Shown here piece after piece: positions 17,382 to 24,952 of a stretch of 36,358 nucleotides of DNA. The notes under the pieces are model-generated. The model searched no databases. It saw only the letters and a list, made by a program, of their open reading frames with translations, and had not been told where the DNA came from. This DNA comes from JAUWNP01 sp034430655 (GTDB lineage Bacteria > Chloroflexota > Anaerolineae > B4-G1). The translations under genes and the position numbers were made by a program. Numbering within the stretch: position 1 is the first letter of the stretch; each line of letters begins with the position of its first letter. The stretch is from positions 1 through 36,358 of the forward strand of contig DAOUEC010000203.1 in NCBI GenBank assembly GCA_034430655.1, in the 5' to 3' direction.

Positions 17382-18575
17382 TCAGCGTTCTATCACGTAT
17401 TCCGTCCACCCCTCCCCCACCGCCGTCCTCTCCCCCGTCTGCGGGTCGAAGATGTTGCCGGTGGGATAGATGGTATCGGCCAGACTGTACCAGCACCAGC
17501 GTTGTACCAGCCGGTAGCCATCCGCCTGGTAGCCCAGCGCCGGGTCTGCAGCATCCAGGAAGAAGTCAAACGTACCGGTCAGAAAGGTCACCACTCGCTC
17601 CGGCGGGAAGCCGTACTCCTCCGGCATTAGGATGCCGTACTCAGAGACGATGAGGGGCCGGTCCTGATAGCCGCGCTGAGCCATCCACCGCCGGAAGTCC
17701 ACGATCTGCTGCCGGAAGATCTCCAGGTTGCCGCTGTCCTCGATCTCGTACAGCATCCCGCGATCATCGGGCATCCCCGGCGGGATGTCTACCCCCCACG
17801 ATCCCCGCTCTTCCTGCAGGATGAAGTTGTGCACGTTCCAGACGTCCACCGGCGTCTCCGCGCCGGACTGCTCCCGGTACGCCGCCAGCACCGCCTCCAG
17901 GTAGTGCAGCCGCAGTGGCGTGGGCTGGGTGACCCCGCCGATGGCCACCTGCGCCGTCGGGTCCGTCGCCTTGATGACGGAGTACGCCTCGTGATACAAC
18001 CGGGCGTAAACCGCAGGCTCTACGTTGTCCTGCCAGATCACGTCCGGCTCGTTGCCTATCAACCACAGCGAACCGGGGTTGGCCCGCGCGATGGCGGCTA
18101 TGCTCTCGGCGTTGGGCTGCAACACCCCACCCTTCAGCCGGATCATCTGGACGTACTCGACGCCACCCGGCCTGGGCGGGTCGCGCTGCGCCGTCCAGTT
18201 CACGTACCAGCCCAGGCGCAACGGCCCCACATTATACCGCGAAATCGGCCCGCTTGCCACTCCCGCCCCCCAGCGGGGCTGCCCCTGGTAATACGCAGTG
18301 CGTGTCGCCTGTTGCGTGTCGTGTGTTGCGGTAGGAGATGCGTCTACAGCGGCCTCTGTCGGCGGCGCCGTGGCAACAGCAGGGATCGCCGTCGCAGCCC
18401 CTTCGGTCAGTGTGCGCGTCGGGACGATTGGCTCCGGCGTCGGGCTGGCAGGGGCGCTTGCGGGCTGATCCTCTACCGGGGAGCGCTCTACGCCGGGCCA
18501 GGCAAGCAAGATGAGCAGAATCCCCACGCCGACCAGCAGCAGGCTGACCCAGGGCGGACACCCCCTCCTACGCAC
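17382..18575 (-). CDS. Membrane-anchored clan GH-A-like glycoside hydrolase (paralogue 2)
   Basis: This is a 397-residue protein with an N-terminal membrane anchor (residues 10-27), a Pro/Thr/Ala-rich linker (about 30-95) and a TIM-barrel-like catalytic domain. Candidate catalytic residues are Glu176 in WLIGNEPD and Glu312 in LIVSEYGI. It shares LGWYVNW, ANPGSLWL, DPTAQVAIGGV, VDVWNVHNFI and YRLVQRWCWYSL with the protein at 14331-15569, so the two are paralogues from a local duplication. The start is a GTG at 18575 with GGGGAGG four bases upstream, and it overlaps the stop of the stalk protein gene by 8 bp, which suggests translational coupling. The long linker would hold the domain away from the membrane. 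Confidence 0.78.
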   Translation of the reverse strand: MRRRGCPPWVSLLLVGVGILLILLAWPGVERSPVEDQPASAPASPTPEPIVPTRTLTEGAATAIPAVATAPPTEAAVDASPTATHDTQQATRTAYYQGQPRWGAGVASGPISRYNVGPLRLGWYVNWTAQRDPPRPGGVEYVQMIRLKGGVLQPNAESIAAIARANPGSLWLIGNEPDVIWQDNVEPAVYARLYHEAYSVIKATDPTAQVAIGGVTQPTPLRLHYLEAVLAAYREQSGAETPVDVWNVHNFILQEERGSWGVDIPPGMPDDRGMLYEIEDSGNLEIFRQQIVDFRRWMAQRGYQDRPLIVSEYGILMPEEYGFPPERVVTFLTGTFDFFLDAADPALGYQADGYRLVQRWCWYSLADTIYPTGNIFDPQTGERTAVGEGWTEYVIER

Positions 18576-19140
18576 GCCGCCTCCCCGCCACCAGCAGGAT
18601 CAGGCCGGCCAGCACCAGCCCCACGCCCCCCCAGAGGAGAGGGGGGACGCCTCCCGCGCTGCCTGGCGACTCCGCCCGCGCCCGCGCGGTGGGAGAAGGC
18701 GAAGGCGAAGAAGGTGACTCATCCGGTGTGGAAAGGACAGACGGGGTGGACGGAACAGGCATCGGCGTGGGCGTGACAGACGTCGGCGTGGGCTCCTCGG
18801 TGGTCGTCGCTGGGGCCTCTGTGGTGATGGGGGTCGGGGAAGCGGCAGCCTCGACGGTGGGTCTCACCGTCGGCGGCGTCGCCGGGACAGCCTCCACTGT
18901 GACGGTGGCAGTTGGGGGCGTCGGTTGAGCCGTCGGCGGTGTCGGTTGAGCCGTCGGCGGCGGGCTGGTCGGGCCGGCTGGGGGTTTCGTCGGCCCCGGC
19001 CCCGGCGTCCGCGTCCGCGTCGGCACCGTCTGCCGCTCCAGGCTCTGCCCTGGGGCAGCCCACAGATCGGGCCCGGCGAGCGACGCCACCATCAATATCC
19101 CCAACAGCACGAGCCAGAACACAGATTTCTTCTTACCCAT
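18568..19140 (-). CDS. Thr/Pro-rich stalk protein with C-terminal membrane anchor
   Basis: This is a 190-residue mucin-like exported protein. Residues 1-28 form a signal peptide (KKKSVFWLVLLGILMVASLAG), followed by WAAPGQSLERQTVPT, which matches the start of the mature 58-residue peptide at 17172. Residues 45-160 are almost all Thr, Pro, Ala, Ser and Glu, with repeats such as PTAQPTPP. The C-terminus is GGVPPLLWGGVGLVLAGLIL followed by an Arg-rich tail, a layout seen in wall- or membrane-anchored surface proteins, but without LPXTG. The ATG has AGGAGGGGGCC upstream. The Thr/Pro stretch is a plausible target for the nearby GT39 and DUF2723 enzymes; this is an inference. Confidence 0.75.
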   Translation of the reverse strand: MGKKKSVFWLVLLGILMVASLAGPDLWAAPGQSLERQTVPTRTRTPGPGPTKPPAGPTSPPPTAQPTPPTAQPTPPTATVTVEAVPATPPTVRPTVEAAASPTPITTEAPATTTEEPTPTSVTPTPMPVPSTPSVLSTPDESPSSPSPSPTARARAESPGSAGGVPPLLWGGVGLVLAGLILLVAGRRRA

Positions 19141-19467
19141 GGCCCCCTCCTGAAATGAAGCCTGAATGGCCCTACGCGGATTAGTGGGGTGCTCAAAACA
19201 GGTGTATCACCCGCGTCCCATGTCTGGGGGTAGCGTATCGTCTCAACCCTCCTACAGACGGGGGCGGCACGCCCACTCTGAGCACATTTACCCCTCATTT
19301 CCACGTGGACCCGCACCCGGCTGCTCTTGACCCGCAGGGGGTACCACCTCTCGGCCCCCGCAATTGTACCACGTCCGCCGTGAGAGTCCAGGGGTGTAAC
19401 CATTCACGGGGGCGAGCCCAGCGCCGGTCGAGCAGGAGCAAAGCGACGTATGGGAGTGGCTGAACGC
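19141..19467 (-). other. 327-bp intergenic region with one candidate promoter
   Basis: This gap separates the GT39 gene from the stalk protein gene. I see no coding sequence on either strand and no clear terminator hairpin. On the minus strand TGGACT (19385-19390) and TACAAT (19363-19368), 16 bp apart, form a candidate promoter about 220 bp before the stalk-protein ATG, which would give a long leader. Confidence 0.5.
19363..19390 (-). promoter_or_regulatory. Candidate promoter of the exported-protein block
   Basis: TGGACT and TACAAT are spaced by 16 bp on the minus strand, upstream of the stalk protein, hydrolase and 58-residue peptide genes. The match is moderate and the leader to the first ATG would be long. 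Confidence 0.4.
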
Positions 19468-20865
19468 TTACCATCCCGTGTCATACAGCCGCACGCGCAC
19501 CCTCTGGAAGATGCGTTCGTCGAGCAGTGTGCAGTTCTCGTCCAGCCAGCGATGCACCGTCCCCTGCGGATCGGTGTACTTATCGTTGCTCAACACCAGC
19601 CACACTCGCTCGTGGGACACGGTGACGTCCGACAACGCCTCCGGCACATCCCCTGGCCCGACACCCCGGCGCGGCACTGCGCCGCGATAGTAGTAGTCGA
19701 ACGGCTGCTGCATATACGAAGCGTTGATCAAAATGACGTCCTGCGGCCCCGCCTGTTGCTCCAGAAAGCACGCCACGTCACGCCAGGCCTCCTGTTCTTG
19801 TGCCATCACAACGTACCCGGTCAGCGGCAGAGTCACCAGCACCAGTCCTATGAGCAGACGAGAGCGATACCGGTGCATCGAGAGACTGGCAACGACACCG
19901 CCCAACACGTATGGGAGCAAGATCAATGCCTGCCGTTTGACCAACAGCCCACGCAGAATCGCGGACGCGACCAAGATCAGCAGGTAGACAATCGTGGCTG
20001 TCAGGGTCAGACCCACACCGGCGCGGACTTTCCTCAGGCGACGAGACAGCACCCGGGCAGCGACGGTGGTCGCTCCCAGTACAATCGTGCCCGTCAACAT
20101 GGCCGCCGTGTGCAGTTGCGACGGGGAGATGTCAATGCCCCATTCAGAAAGCAACAACTGCAGCGATACGTAGTATCCGCCGGCCCCACCGCTCAACACG
20201 AGCTGCTTCACGAACGTGCGCGCCTGCGGCGCAAATAGTAGCGAGACGATCACCAACGCGAGCAGCGCAGACCACCACGGCGCACGACGCGAGCCGCTCA
20301 CCCGCCGCAACGGGCCAAAAAGGACCACCTGTGCGCCGACGATCAGCAACATCGCATAGTCCGTGTACAGCCCGGCCACTGTCACCACGATCCATGCTAC
20401 CCATGCCAGCAGACTGCCCCGATGGACAGCCAGAGTATAAGACAACGCCGATGCCAGCCCCAACGTGCACACCAGCGCGTACATCCGGGCTTCCTGCGAA
20501 TACCATATATGCAGCGGTGCAATCGCCAGCAGCCACGCCGAGGCTGTCGCACTCCACCGCCCGACCCACTCACGGGCCAGCCAGTATAATAGCGGGATCG
20601 CTGCCGCGCCAGCAAGCGCTGACGGAAGTCGCAGGACGAACTCGCTCTGCCCCAGACCGACCCAGTAGTGCATCAGCAGATAATAGAGCGGCGGATGTGG
20701 GTCCCAGCGGGCTGTGATGATGTCGTCCACGCTCGTCTCCGCGATGTGCAGCGTGACGACTTCGTCGAGCCACAAACTCTTGCGGTCGAGTGCGACCAAT
20801 CGCAGCGCCAGCGCCACGACCACTGCCAGCAGCGGCAGCCACGTCGTGATGCGCTCTTTACTCAT
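19468..20865 (-). CDS. GT39/ArnT-like membrane glycosyltransferase
   Basis: This is a 465-residue membrane protein with about ten hydrophobic helices. After the first helix it has RKSLWLDEVVTLHIAE, the Asp-Glu loop motif of GT39 (protein O-mannosyltransferase) and ArnT-type enzymes, then DPHPPLYYLLMHYWVGLG and WYSQEARMYAL, which are standard for this branch. The C-terminal soluble part has VILINASYMQQPFDYYY. The ATG at 20865 has GGAGGTGGTCT upstream and overlaps the DUF4012 stop by 8 bp. It should take a sugar from a polyprenyl-phosphate donor and add it to an extracytoplasmic acceptor. The next genes downstream encode exported Thr/Pro-rich proteins, which are possible acceptors. Confidence 0.88.
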   Translation of the reverse strand: MSKERITTWLPLLAVVVALALRLVALDRKSLWLDEVVTLHIAETSVDDIITARWDPHPPLYYLLMHYWVGLGQSEFVLRLPSALAGAAAIPLLYWLAREWVGRWSATASAWLLAIAPLHIWYSQEARMYALVCTLGLASALSYTLAVHRGSLLAWVAWIVVTVAGLYTDYAMLLIVGAQVVLFGPLRRVSGSRRAPWWSALLALVIVSLLFAPQARTFVKQLVLSGGAGGYYVSLQLLLSEWGIDISPSQLHTAAMLTGTIVLGATTVAARVLSRRLRKVRAGVGLTLTATIVYLLILVASAILRGLLVKRQALILLPYVLGGVVASLSMHRYRSRLLIGLVLVTLPLTGYVVMAQEQEAWRDVACFLEQQAGPQDVILINASYMQQPFDYYYRGAVPRRGVGPGDVPEALSDVTVSHERVWLVLSNDKYTDPQGTVHRWLDENCTLLDERIFQRVRVRLYDTGW

Positions 20866-22867
20866 AGACCACCTCCACGACAATGTCGGCGTCGAGTTGT
20901 AGCGAGAACGTAAGCGTCCCTCCGTCAATCACACGCGGGGGCGGTGTAGCTGCCAATAGTTGAGCGCCTGGCGGAAGCGCAATCGTCAGCGACACCGGTG
21001 TGCCATCTGTGCCCGGTTGCTTCTGAATTAAGAGAGCATAGCACCACTGGCTCTCACTCAACCGGGCAACGCGCGGCAAATCGTATTCGAAACGCGTCGT
21101 CAGGGTCTGTCCGTACTCAACGACGAAAAACTGACCGAAGACTGACTTGCCCGCTTCGCCACCCAGCGTGACTGCCTGGCCGTCGTCTGGCTCGCCGCGT
21201 ACGAGATACTCGCCCGGCGTCGGATGCAACGTCACCGAACGCAGCACGCTGCCGCTCGGAACGTACACGCGAAGATAGTCATAGTAACAGCGATGCATCA
21301 TCTTCTCATAGGTCAGATCGCCAGTGTATGGCAGATGATGCTGACAGCGCACGCCTTCCCGCCAGCCCTGATGCGCGTACGTCAGCGACAGTTCAGCGAC
21401 GGCCGTCCCGTCAGCACGTAGCGCGACACGATAGTCCACGTTCTCACTGATCAACGGGTTGACTTTGCCGAAGCCGAGGTTTGCATCAACCATCATCAAG
21501 TAGTCACCATCGTTCTCACGCAGCGCCCCATCCCAGCCAACTCGCGCCAGTGTGCTGGCCACTTCTGTGTCGTCTATGAAGATCAACAGGTGACGGCTGA
21601 CCAATGCACGATACAAGGCTTTCACGGTCTGTACCCAGTCCACGCTGTCAGGATCGTTCTCAACCCGTTCGAGGATGGCAGCCGCCAGTTGCCCGATGAA
21701 CTCCTTACGGCTAAATACCCATTCGACGGTGATACCGGCGTCGCCAGGATTCCAGGCCGCACGCATAAACTGGCGTACGTTACCCGCCGTCACCGGCTCT
21801 GCCACGCCCGGCACGTGTACTTCGCCGAATCCGGTCATAAGCAGTTCGAGCACGCGCTGATCGAGCGCAATGACGCCGTTGACTGGCACGTCCTGCCCAT
21901 ACTCGTAGAAATACGCCGCCTGTCGTGCTGAGGTCGGGAAATCAGGCGACCAGTTGGCGTCGCGGAACAGCCACAGATCCGACCACATGTAGTTGAGCAG
22001 CGGTTCCGGTGGTTCGGGGTACGGCTTGTGCGCGTAATCATCTACAACATTCGCATCAAGGAAACTCAACTCGGCGATCCGGCCGCCGTCAAGCGTGAGC
22101 CGGCCAGCGCCACTGATGAACCCACCTGTCGGCCGCAACTCGTCTTCGTTCTGCGCCAGGATCAGGTAGGTGCGCGGCTCATCCATACCCAGAAGGTCCG
22201 GTGCCACTACTGCGGCTTCCAGCCCGGCCCGCAGGAGCGGCAACCCCTGCTCCAGCAATGCCGTCTTCCCCTCCAGTAGGGGCGCGGTAACCGCGCCCTT
22301 ACCCGCGTCCACCTGCGCCCAGGCCTCCTGGGCTCGCTCAACCGCCGCCCGCGCCCGCTCCAGGTCGGCCTGACGCTCCGCCAGAAGGCCCGCCATCTGT
22401 TCCAGCGAGAAGCCGCCGGAGGCCTCGTCCGTCCCTCCGAAGGCAGCCAGCGCCGGCTCCAGGGCGTCGCACGCCAGCGCCCCGGCCTCGGTCAGGCCGT
22501 CGGCCACGGCCAGCAGGTGGGGGGCGGCCCGCAGGTCCGCTCCCACCTTCGGCAGCCACCCCAGAGCCGGGGCCAGCCGGACCAGCCCCCCGGCTTCGCG
22601 GCGCAACGCCGCCACGTCGCCGCGCAGGTCTCGCACCAGGCCGCAGGCCGCCGCCGGGTCCAGCGCTTCCGGCGCGTCGGCCAGGGCCTGTGCCTGGGCC
22701 AGGTGCTCCCGGAGCGCTTGCCCTATCTGGGCCAGACGCACCCCCCAGACGATGAGCAGTATCACCCCCAGGAGAACCAGCGACCAGCCGACGCGCCGAG
22801 GAATTGCGAATTGCGAATTGCGAATTGCGAATTTGTTTGCCACGCTATGTTGAGTCGATTTGGTCAT
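20858..22867 (-). CDS. DUF4012 membrane-anchored protein
   Basis: This is a 669-residue protein with a repeat-coded basic N-terminal tail, one transmembrane helix (about 27-46), an Ala/Leu-rich helical region (about 50-205) and a large extracytoplasmic domain. The segment YLILAQNEDELRPTGGFISGAGRLTL followed by DANVVDD is diagnostic of DUF4012, a family often found in exopolysaccharide loci of Chloroflexota and Actinobacteria; its biochemical role is not established. The ATG at 22867 has no Shine-Dalgarno and lies inside a heptamer array that also contains the stop of the upstream gene, so reinitiation is likely. A palindromic repeat (22276-22302) is read in frame. Base use appears to shift near that point, richer in GC on the N-terminal side. 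Confidence 0.85.
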   Translation of the reverse strand: MTKSTQHSVANKFAIRNSQFAIPRRVGWSLVLLGVILLIVWGVRLAQIGQALREHLAQAQALADAPEALDPAAACGLVRDLRGDVAALRREAGGLVRLAPALGWLPKVGADLRAAPHLLAVADGLTEAGALACDALEPALAAFGGTDEASGGFSLEQMAGLLAERQADLERARAAVERAQEAWAQVDAGKGAVTAPLLEGKTALLEQGLPLLRAGLEAAVVAPDLLGMDEPRTYLILAQNEDELRPTGGFISGAGRLTLDGGRIAELSFLDANVVDDYAHKPYPEPPEPLLNYMWSDLWLFRDANWSPDFPTSARQAAYFYEYGQDVPVNGVIALDQRVLELLMTGFGEVHVPGVAEPVTAGNVRQFMRAAWNPGDAGITVEWVFSRKEFIGQLAAAILERVENDPDSVDWVQTVKALYRALVSRHLLIFIDDTEVASTLARVGWDGALRENDGDYLMMVDANLGFGKVNPLISENVDYRVALRADGTAVAELSLTYAHQGWREGVRCQHHLPYTGDLTYEKMMHRCYYDYLRVYVPSGSVLRSVTLHPTPGEYLVRGEPDDGQAVTLGGEAGKSVFGQFFVVEYGQTLTTRFEYDLPRVARLSESQWCYALLIQKQPGTDGTPVSLTIALPPGAQLLAATPPPRVIDGGTLTFSLQLDADIVVEVVYE
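22276..22302. repeat. 27-bp palindrome inside the DUF4012 gene
   Basis: Arms of 13 bp (GTAGGGGCGCGGT and ACCGCGCCCTTAC) surround one base, with a single mismatch. It codes in frame for residues near 189-197 (GKGAVTAPL) between the helical region and the DUF4012 domain. GTAGGGGCG-type palindromes are common dispersed repeats in several bacterial groups, from memory; here one has become part of a protein linker. Confidence 0.7.
22801..22835. repeat. Heptamer array GAATTGC x4 plus one variant
   Basis: Four perfect GAATTGC units and one GAATTTG follow without gaps. The array is read in frame on the minus strand as part of the DUF4012 N-terminal tail (residues 11-22, FAIRNSQFAI), just before the transmembrane helix. 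Confidence 0.9.
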
Positions 22868-22887
22868 TGGTCATTCGTCATTGGTCA
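22860..22887. repeat. Heptamer array TTGGTCA x3 plus TTCGTCA
   Basis: Four heptamers in a row span the junction between the DUF2723 gene (stop at 22871) and the DUF4012 gene (start at 22867). They supply the last residues of one protein and the start codon of the next. TTGGTCA resembles a heptamer known, from memory, as a short tandem repeat in cyanobacteria. Confidence 0.9.
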
Positions 22888-24373
22888 CTTTCACAACGGG
22901 TCGTCCCACCTGGCGGGCCGCCTCCTCTGGCGACAGGCCGGCCGTTGCGTCCGCCAGGCCCAGCGCCCCGGCCATCATCCTGCGGTACGACTCCTGCCCC
23001 CACAGGTCCCGATCCACCACAACCACGTCCGGTCGCTCGTTCAGGACGCCATGGACGTACCATAGCGTGAAGGTGTGCGCGTCCTGCGCGGTGAGAAGGA
23101 CCGCCTGGGGTGGCGCCTCCTCCAGCACCCGTTCCGCCCAATCCATCGCCGCCCGGTCCCCGCTCAGGTCCATCTGCCCCCAGAAAAGCAGCGCCTGGAG
23201 CAGAGGAAGCAGCAGGAGCAGCCACGCGCCATGCCGCAGGCGCTTTTCCAGCCAGCCAGCCGCCTGCGCCAGCCCCACCCCCAGCCAGAGGGCCGCCAGC
23301 GGCAGCGCCAGGGCCAGGTAGACCAGCGAGTCGGTGGTGTTGTAGCCGACCGCGTAGAGGCTGAAAGCCCCGAAGACAAGGACCGAGGCCCCTGCCAGCG
23401 CACGTCGCTCCCGCCACAGGCGCAGCCAGCCCAGCCCGGCCAGCAACGCTCCAAAGAGAGTAAACTGCCGGGCCAGGAGCCCCGCCCAGGCCAGGAGACG
23501 CTGCGGCCAGGCGGCCAGCGGCAGCGCGAACAAATAGCCGTGGTACATGCGCCCGCTGACCAGCGCCCACCACCCGCCAAGAGTGCTCACATCCCCCCAC
23601 GGGGAAGGCACGCCGCCCCGCGCCAGGAGCACCGGCCCGTACATCGCCCCCCAGCCCAGGAGCGCCAGGAGGACGGTCTGGGCCAGCCGCCGCAGCCCCC
23701 CCTCAGTCCCCCCCATAGGGGGGAGGGCGACGTCCCAGCCCCCCCAGATCACCAAGGGGGCCATAAACAGGATAGTTGGATGGGCTCCCATTCCCACGCC
23801 CCAGGCCAGCCCCAGCGCCCAGGCTGGCCCCCCTCGGAGCGCGAGAACCGCCACCAGTGCGGCGAAAAAGGCCGCCGGTGCGTAGACCTCGGCGATGAGG
23901 GCCTGCGACCAGAAAAGTGGGGCCAGGCCGAGACTGAGGCCGGCGCAGATTGCGGATGGCGAATGGCGGATGGCGAATGGCGAATGGCGAATGGCGGACT
24001 TATCTGCTTCCTGCTTCCTGCCTCCTGCTTCCTGCTTCCTGCCTCCTGCTTCCTGGCTGATCCCAAAACAGGGAAAGAGGCTCACCGCCGCTGCCGTCAG
24101 TCCCGCCGCCCCGGCCGCCAACACCGCCGACATCAGATTCAGCCGCCAGGCCGGGTCCCCCCACGGGAGGCGGATGAACAGTTCCCCCAACAGCAGATAG
24201 GTGGGAAACCCTGGAGGATGGGGGATGCTGCCCCGCGCCACGGCCGTCACCAGGTCGCCGCCGTCGGCCCCATAGTGAGCCCAGGTGAGGGAGGGAGGCA
24301 TCGTGAGAAGGTAAACAATCAGCGGCAGGGACAACGCCACAAACACACCTGAGCGGAACGGTACGCGGTTCAC
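22871..24373 (-). CDS. DUF2723 GT-C membrane glycosyltransferase with repeat-coded insert
   Basis: This is a 500-residue polytopic membrane protein. The N-terminal TMPPSLTWAHYGADGGDLVTAV and GSIPHPPGFPTYLLLGELF are textbook DUF2723 motifs; the C-terminal domain has PPQAVLLTAQDAHTFTLWYV and RPDVVVVDRDL. Residues about 107-140 are an insert coded by two heptamer arrays (QEAGGRK and IRHSPFA words), between the third and fourth hydrophobic stretches; an in-frame C/G palindrome near 23708-23723 codes LPPMGGTEGG in another loop. Since the helices around these inserts look intact, the protein may still work. The start is a GTG at 24373 with a weak AGGA just upstream. The stop lies inside the next array, 3 bp before the DUF4012 start. 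Confidence 0.85.
   Translation of the reverse strand: MNRVPFRSGVFVALSLPLIVYLLTMPPSLTWAHYGADGGDLVTAVARGSIPHPPGFPTYLLLGELFIRLPWGDPAWRLNLMSAVLAAGAAGLTAAAVSLFPCFGISQEAGGRKQEAGGRKQEADKSAIRHSPFAIRHSPSAICAGLSLGLAPLFWSQALIAEVYAPAAFFAALVAVLALRGGPAWALGLAWGVGMGAHPTILFMAPLVIWGGWDVALPPMGGTEGGLRRLAQTVLLALLGWGAMYGPVLLARGGVPSPWGDVSTLGGWWALVSGRMYHGYLFALPLAAWPQRLLAWAGLLARQFTLFGALLAGLGWLRLWRERRALAGASVLVFGAFSLYAVGYNTTDSLVYLALALPLAALWLGVGLAQAAGWLEKRLRHGAWLLLLLPLLQALLFWGQMDLSGDRAAMDWAERVLEEAPPQAVLLTAQDAHTFTLWYVHGVLNERPDVVVVDRDLWGQESYRRMMAGALGLADATAGLSPEEAARQVGRPVVKVTNDE
23952..24000. repeat. Heptamer array GCGAATG/GCGGATG, seven units
   Basis: Seven gapless heptamers alternate GCGGATG and GCGAATG, with the last one reading GCGGACT. 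They are coding in the DUF2723 gene (IRHSPFA words). Confidence 0.9.
24005..24053. repeat. Heptamer array TGCTTCC/TGCCTCC, seven units
   Basis: Seven gapless heptamers show a 21-bp higher-order period (TGCTTCC, TGCTTCC, TGCCTCC). They are coding in the DUF2723 gene (QEAGGRK words) and begin 4 bp from the preceding array, with which they share no sequence. Confidence 0.9.
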
Positions 24374-24441
24374 ATCCTGTCCCTACTGCCCGGCTCAGGG
24401 CGATAGTCAGGCCGGCGCGGATGAGTTTTTCCGCCCCGGGT

Positions 24442-24915
24442 TCAGGGAGCGAACTGAGCGATGGCGAGCAGCACGCTGATGACAGTGCCGATCAGGGCCA
24501 GCGAGCCGATGAGCCAGCGCGTCTGCACCAGCATCTGATGCTGCATTTCGTCGAAACGTCCCTCAAAGCGGGTGTTCATCTTGTCGAGACGCCCTTCAAA
24601 ACGGGCGTTCATCTCGTCGAAGCGCTTCTCCATACGCACGTTCATCTCGTCGAAGCGCTCGTTCATGCGGTCGAAACGCTCATTCACCCGGTCGAAGCGC
24701 TCATTCATCTCCTGACGCAAACCGCGCAGGTCTGTTTTGACGTCGGTCACGTCGTGCTCCAGAACCTCGAGCCGGGAAATGATCTGCCGGTGCTCATCGC
24801 GTGGCACGGCTCTCTCGCTGAGCACACCGTCCAACCAGACGATGAATACATCCGCCACCTCCTCACCCCAGGCTCGACGCAGCGCGGGAGGCGCCTCCAA
24901 CGTCAGCGGTGACAT
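24442..24915 (-). CDS. Coiled-coil protein with C-terminal membrane anchor
   Basis: This is a 157-residue protein. Residues 1-45 form a small N-terminal region with RRAWGEEVADVF and VPRDEHRQ. Residues 48-125 are a long coiled coil built of seven-residue words such as RFDRVNE, RFDRMNE and RFDEMNA. The C-terminus is a membrane segment (WLIGSLALIGTVISVLLAI). The layout resembles Bdr-like and other small coiled-coil membrane proteins of unknown role. The ATG has AAGGAGGACACG upstream, with a promoter at 24953-24981. A second, frameshifted copy lies at 35460-35826. It is probably an accessory gene inserted between two glycan blocks. Confidence 0.75.
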   Translation of the reverse strand: MSPLTLEAPPALRRAWGEEVADVFIVWLDGVLSERAVPRDEHRQIISRLEVLEHDVTDVKTDLRGLRQEMNERFDRVNERFDRMNERFDEMNVRMEKRFDEMNARFEGRLDKMNTRFEGRFDEMQHQMLVQTRWLIGSLALIGTVISVLLAIAQFAP

Positions 24916-24952
24916 CGTGTCCTCCTTATCGTTTGTGGAATCTCTCTAGTAG

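Noticed and set aside
17146..17496. 116-codon frame on the minus strand
   Set aside because: It overlaps the hydrolase end and the 58-residue peptide in another frame and has low-complexity composition typical of a shadow frame.
18568..19140. LPXTG-type sortase substrate
   Set aside because: There is a hydrophobic helix and basic tail but no LPXTG or close variant before it.
22801..24053. CRISPR array
   Set aside because: Repeats are 7 bp without spacers and lie within coding frames; no cas genes are near.
23075..24352. Long plus-strand frame of 425 codons opposite the DUF2723 gene
   Set aside because: It is Gln/Pro/Arg-rich with no motif, as expected opposite a GC-rich Leu/Ala-coding gene.
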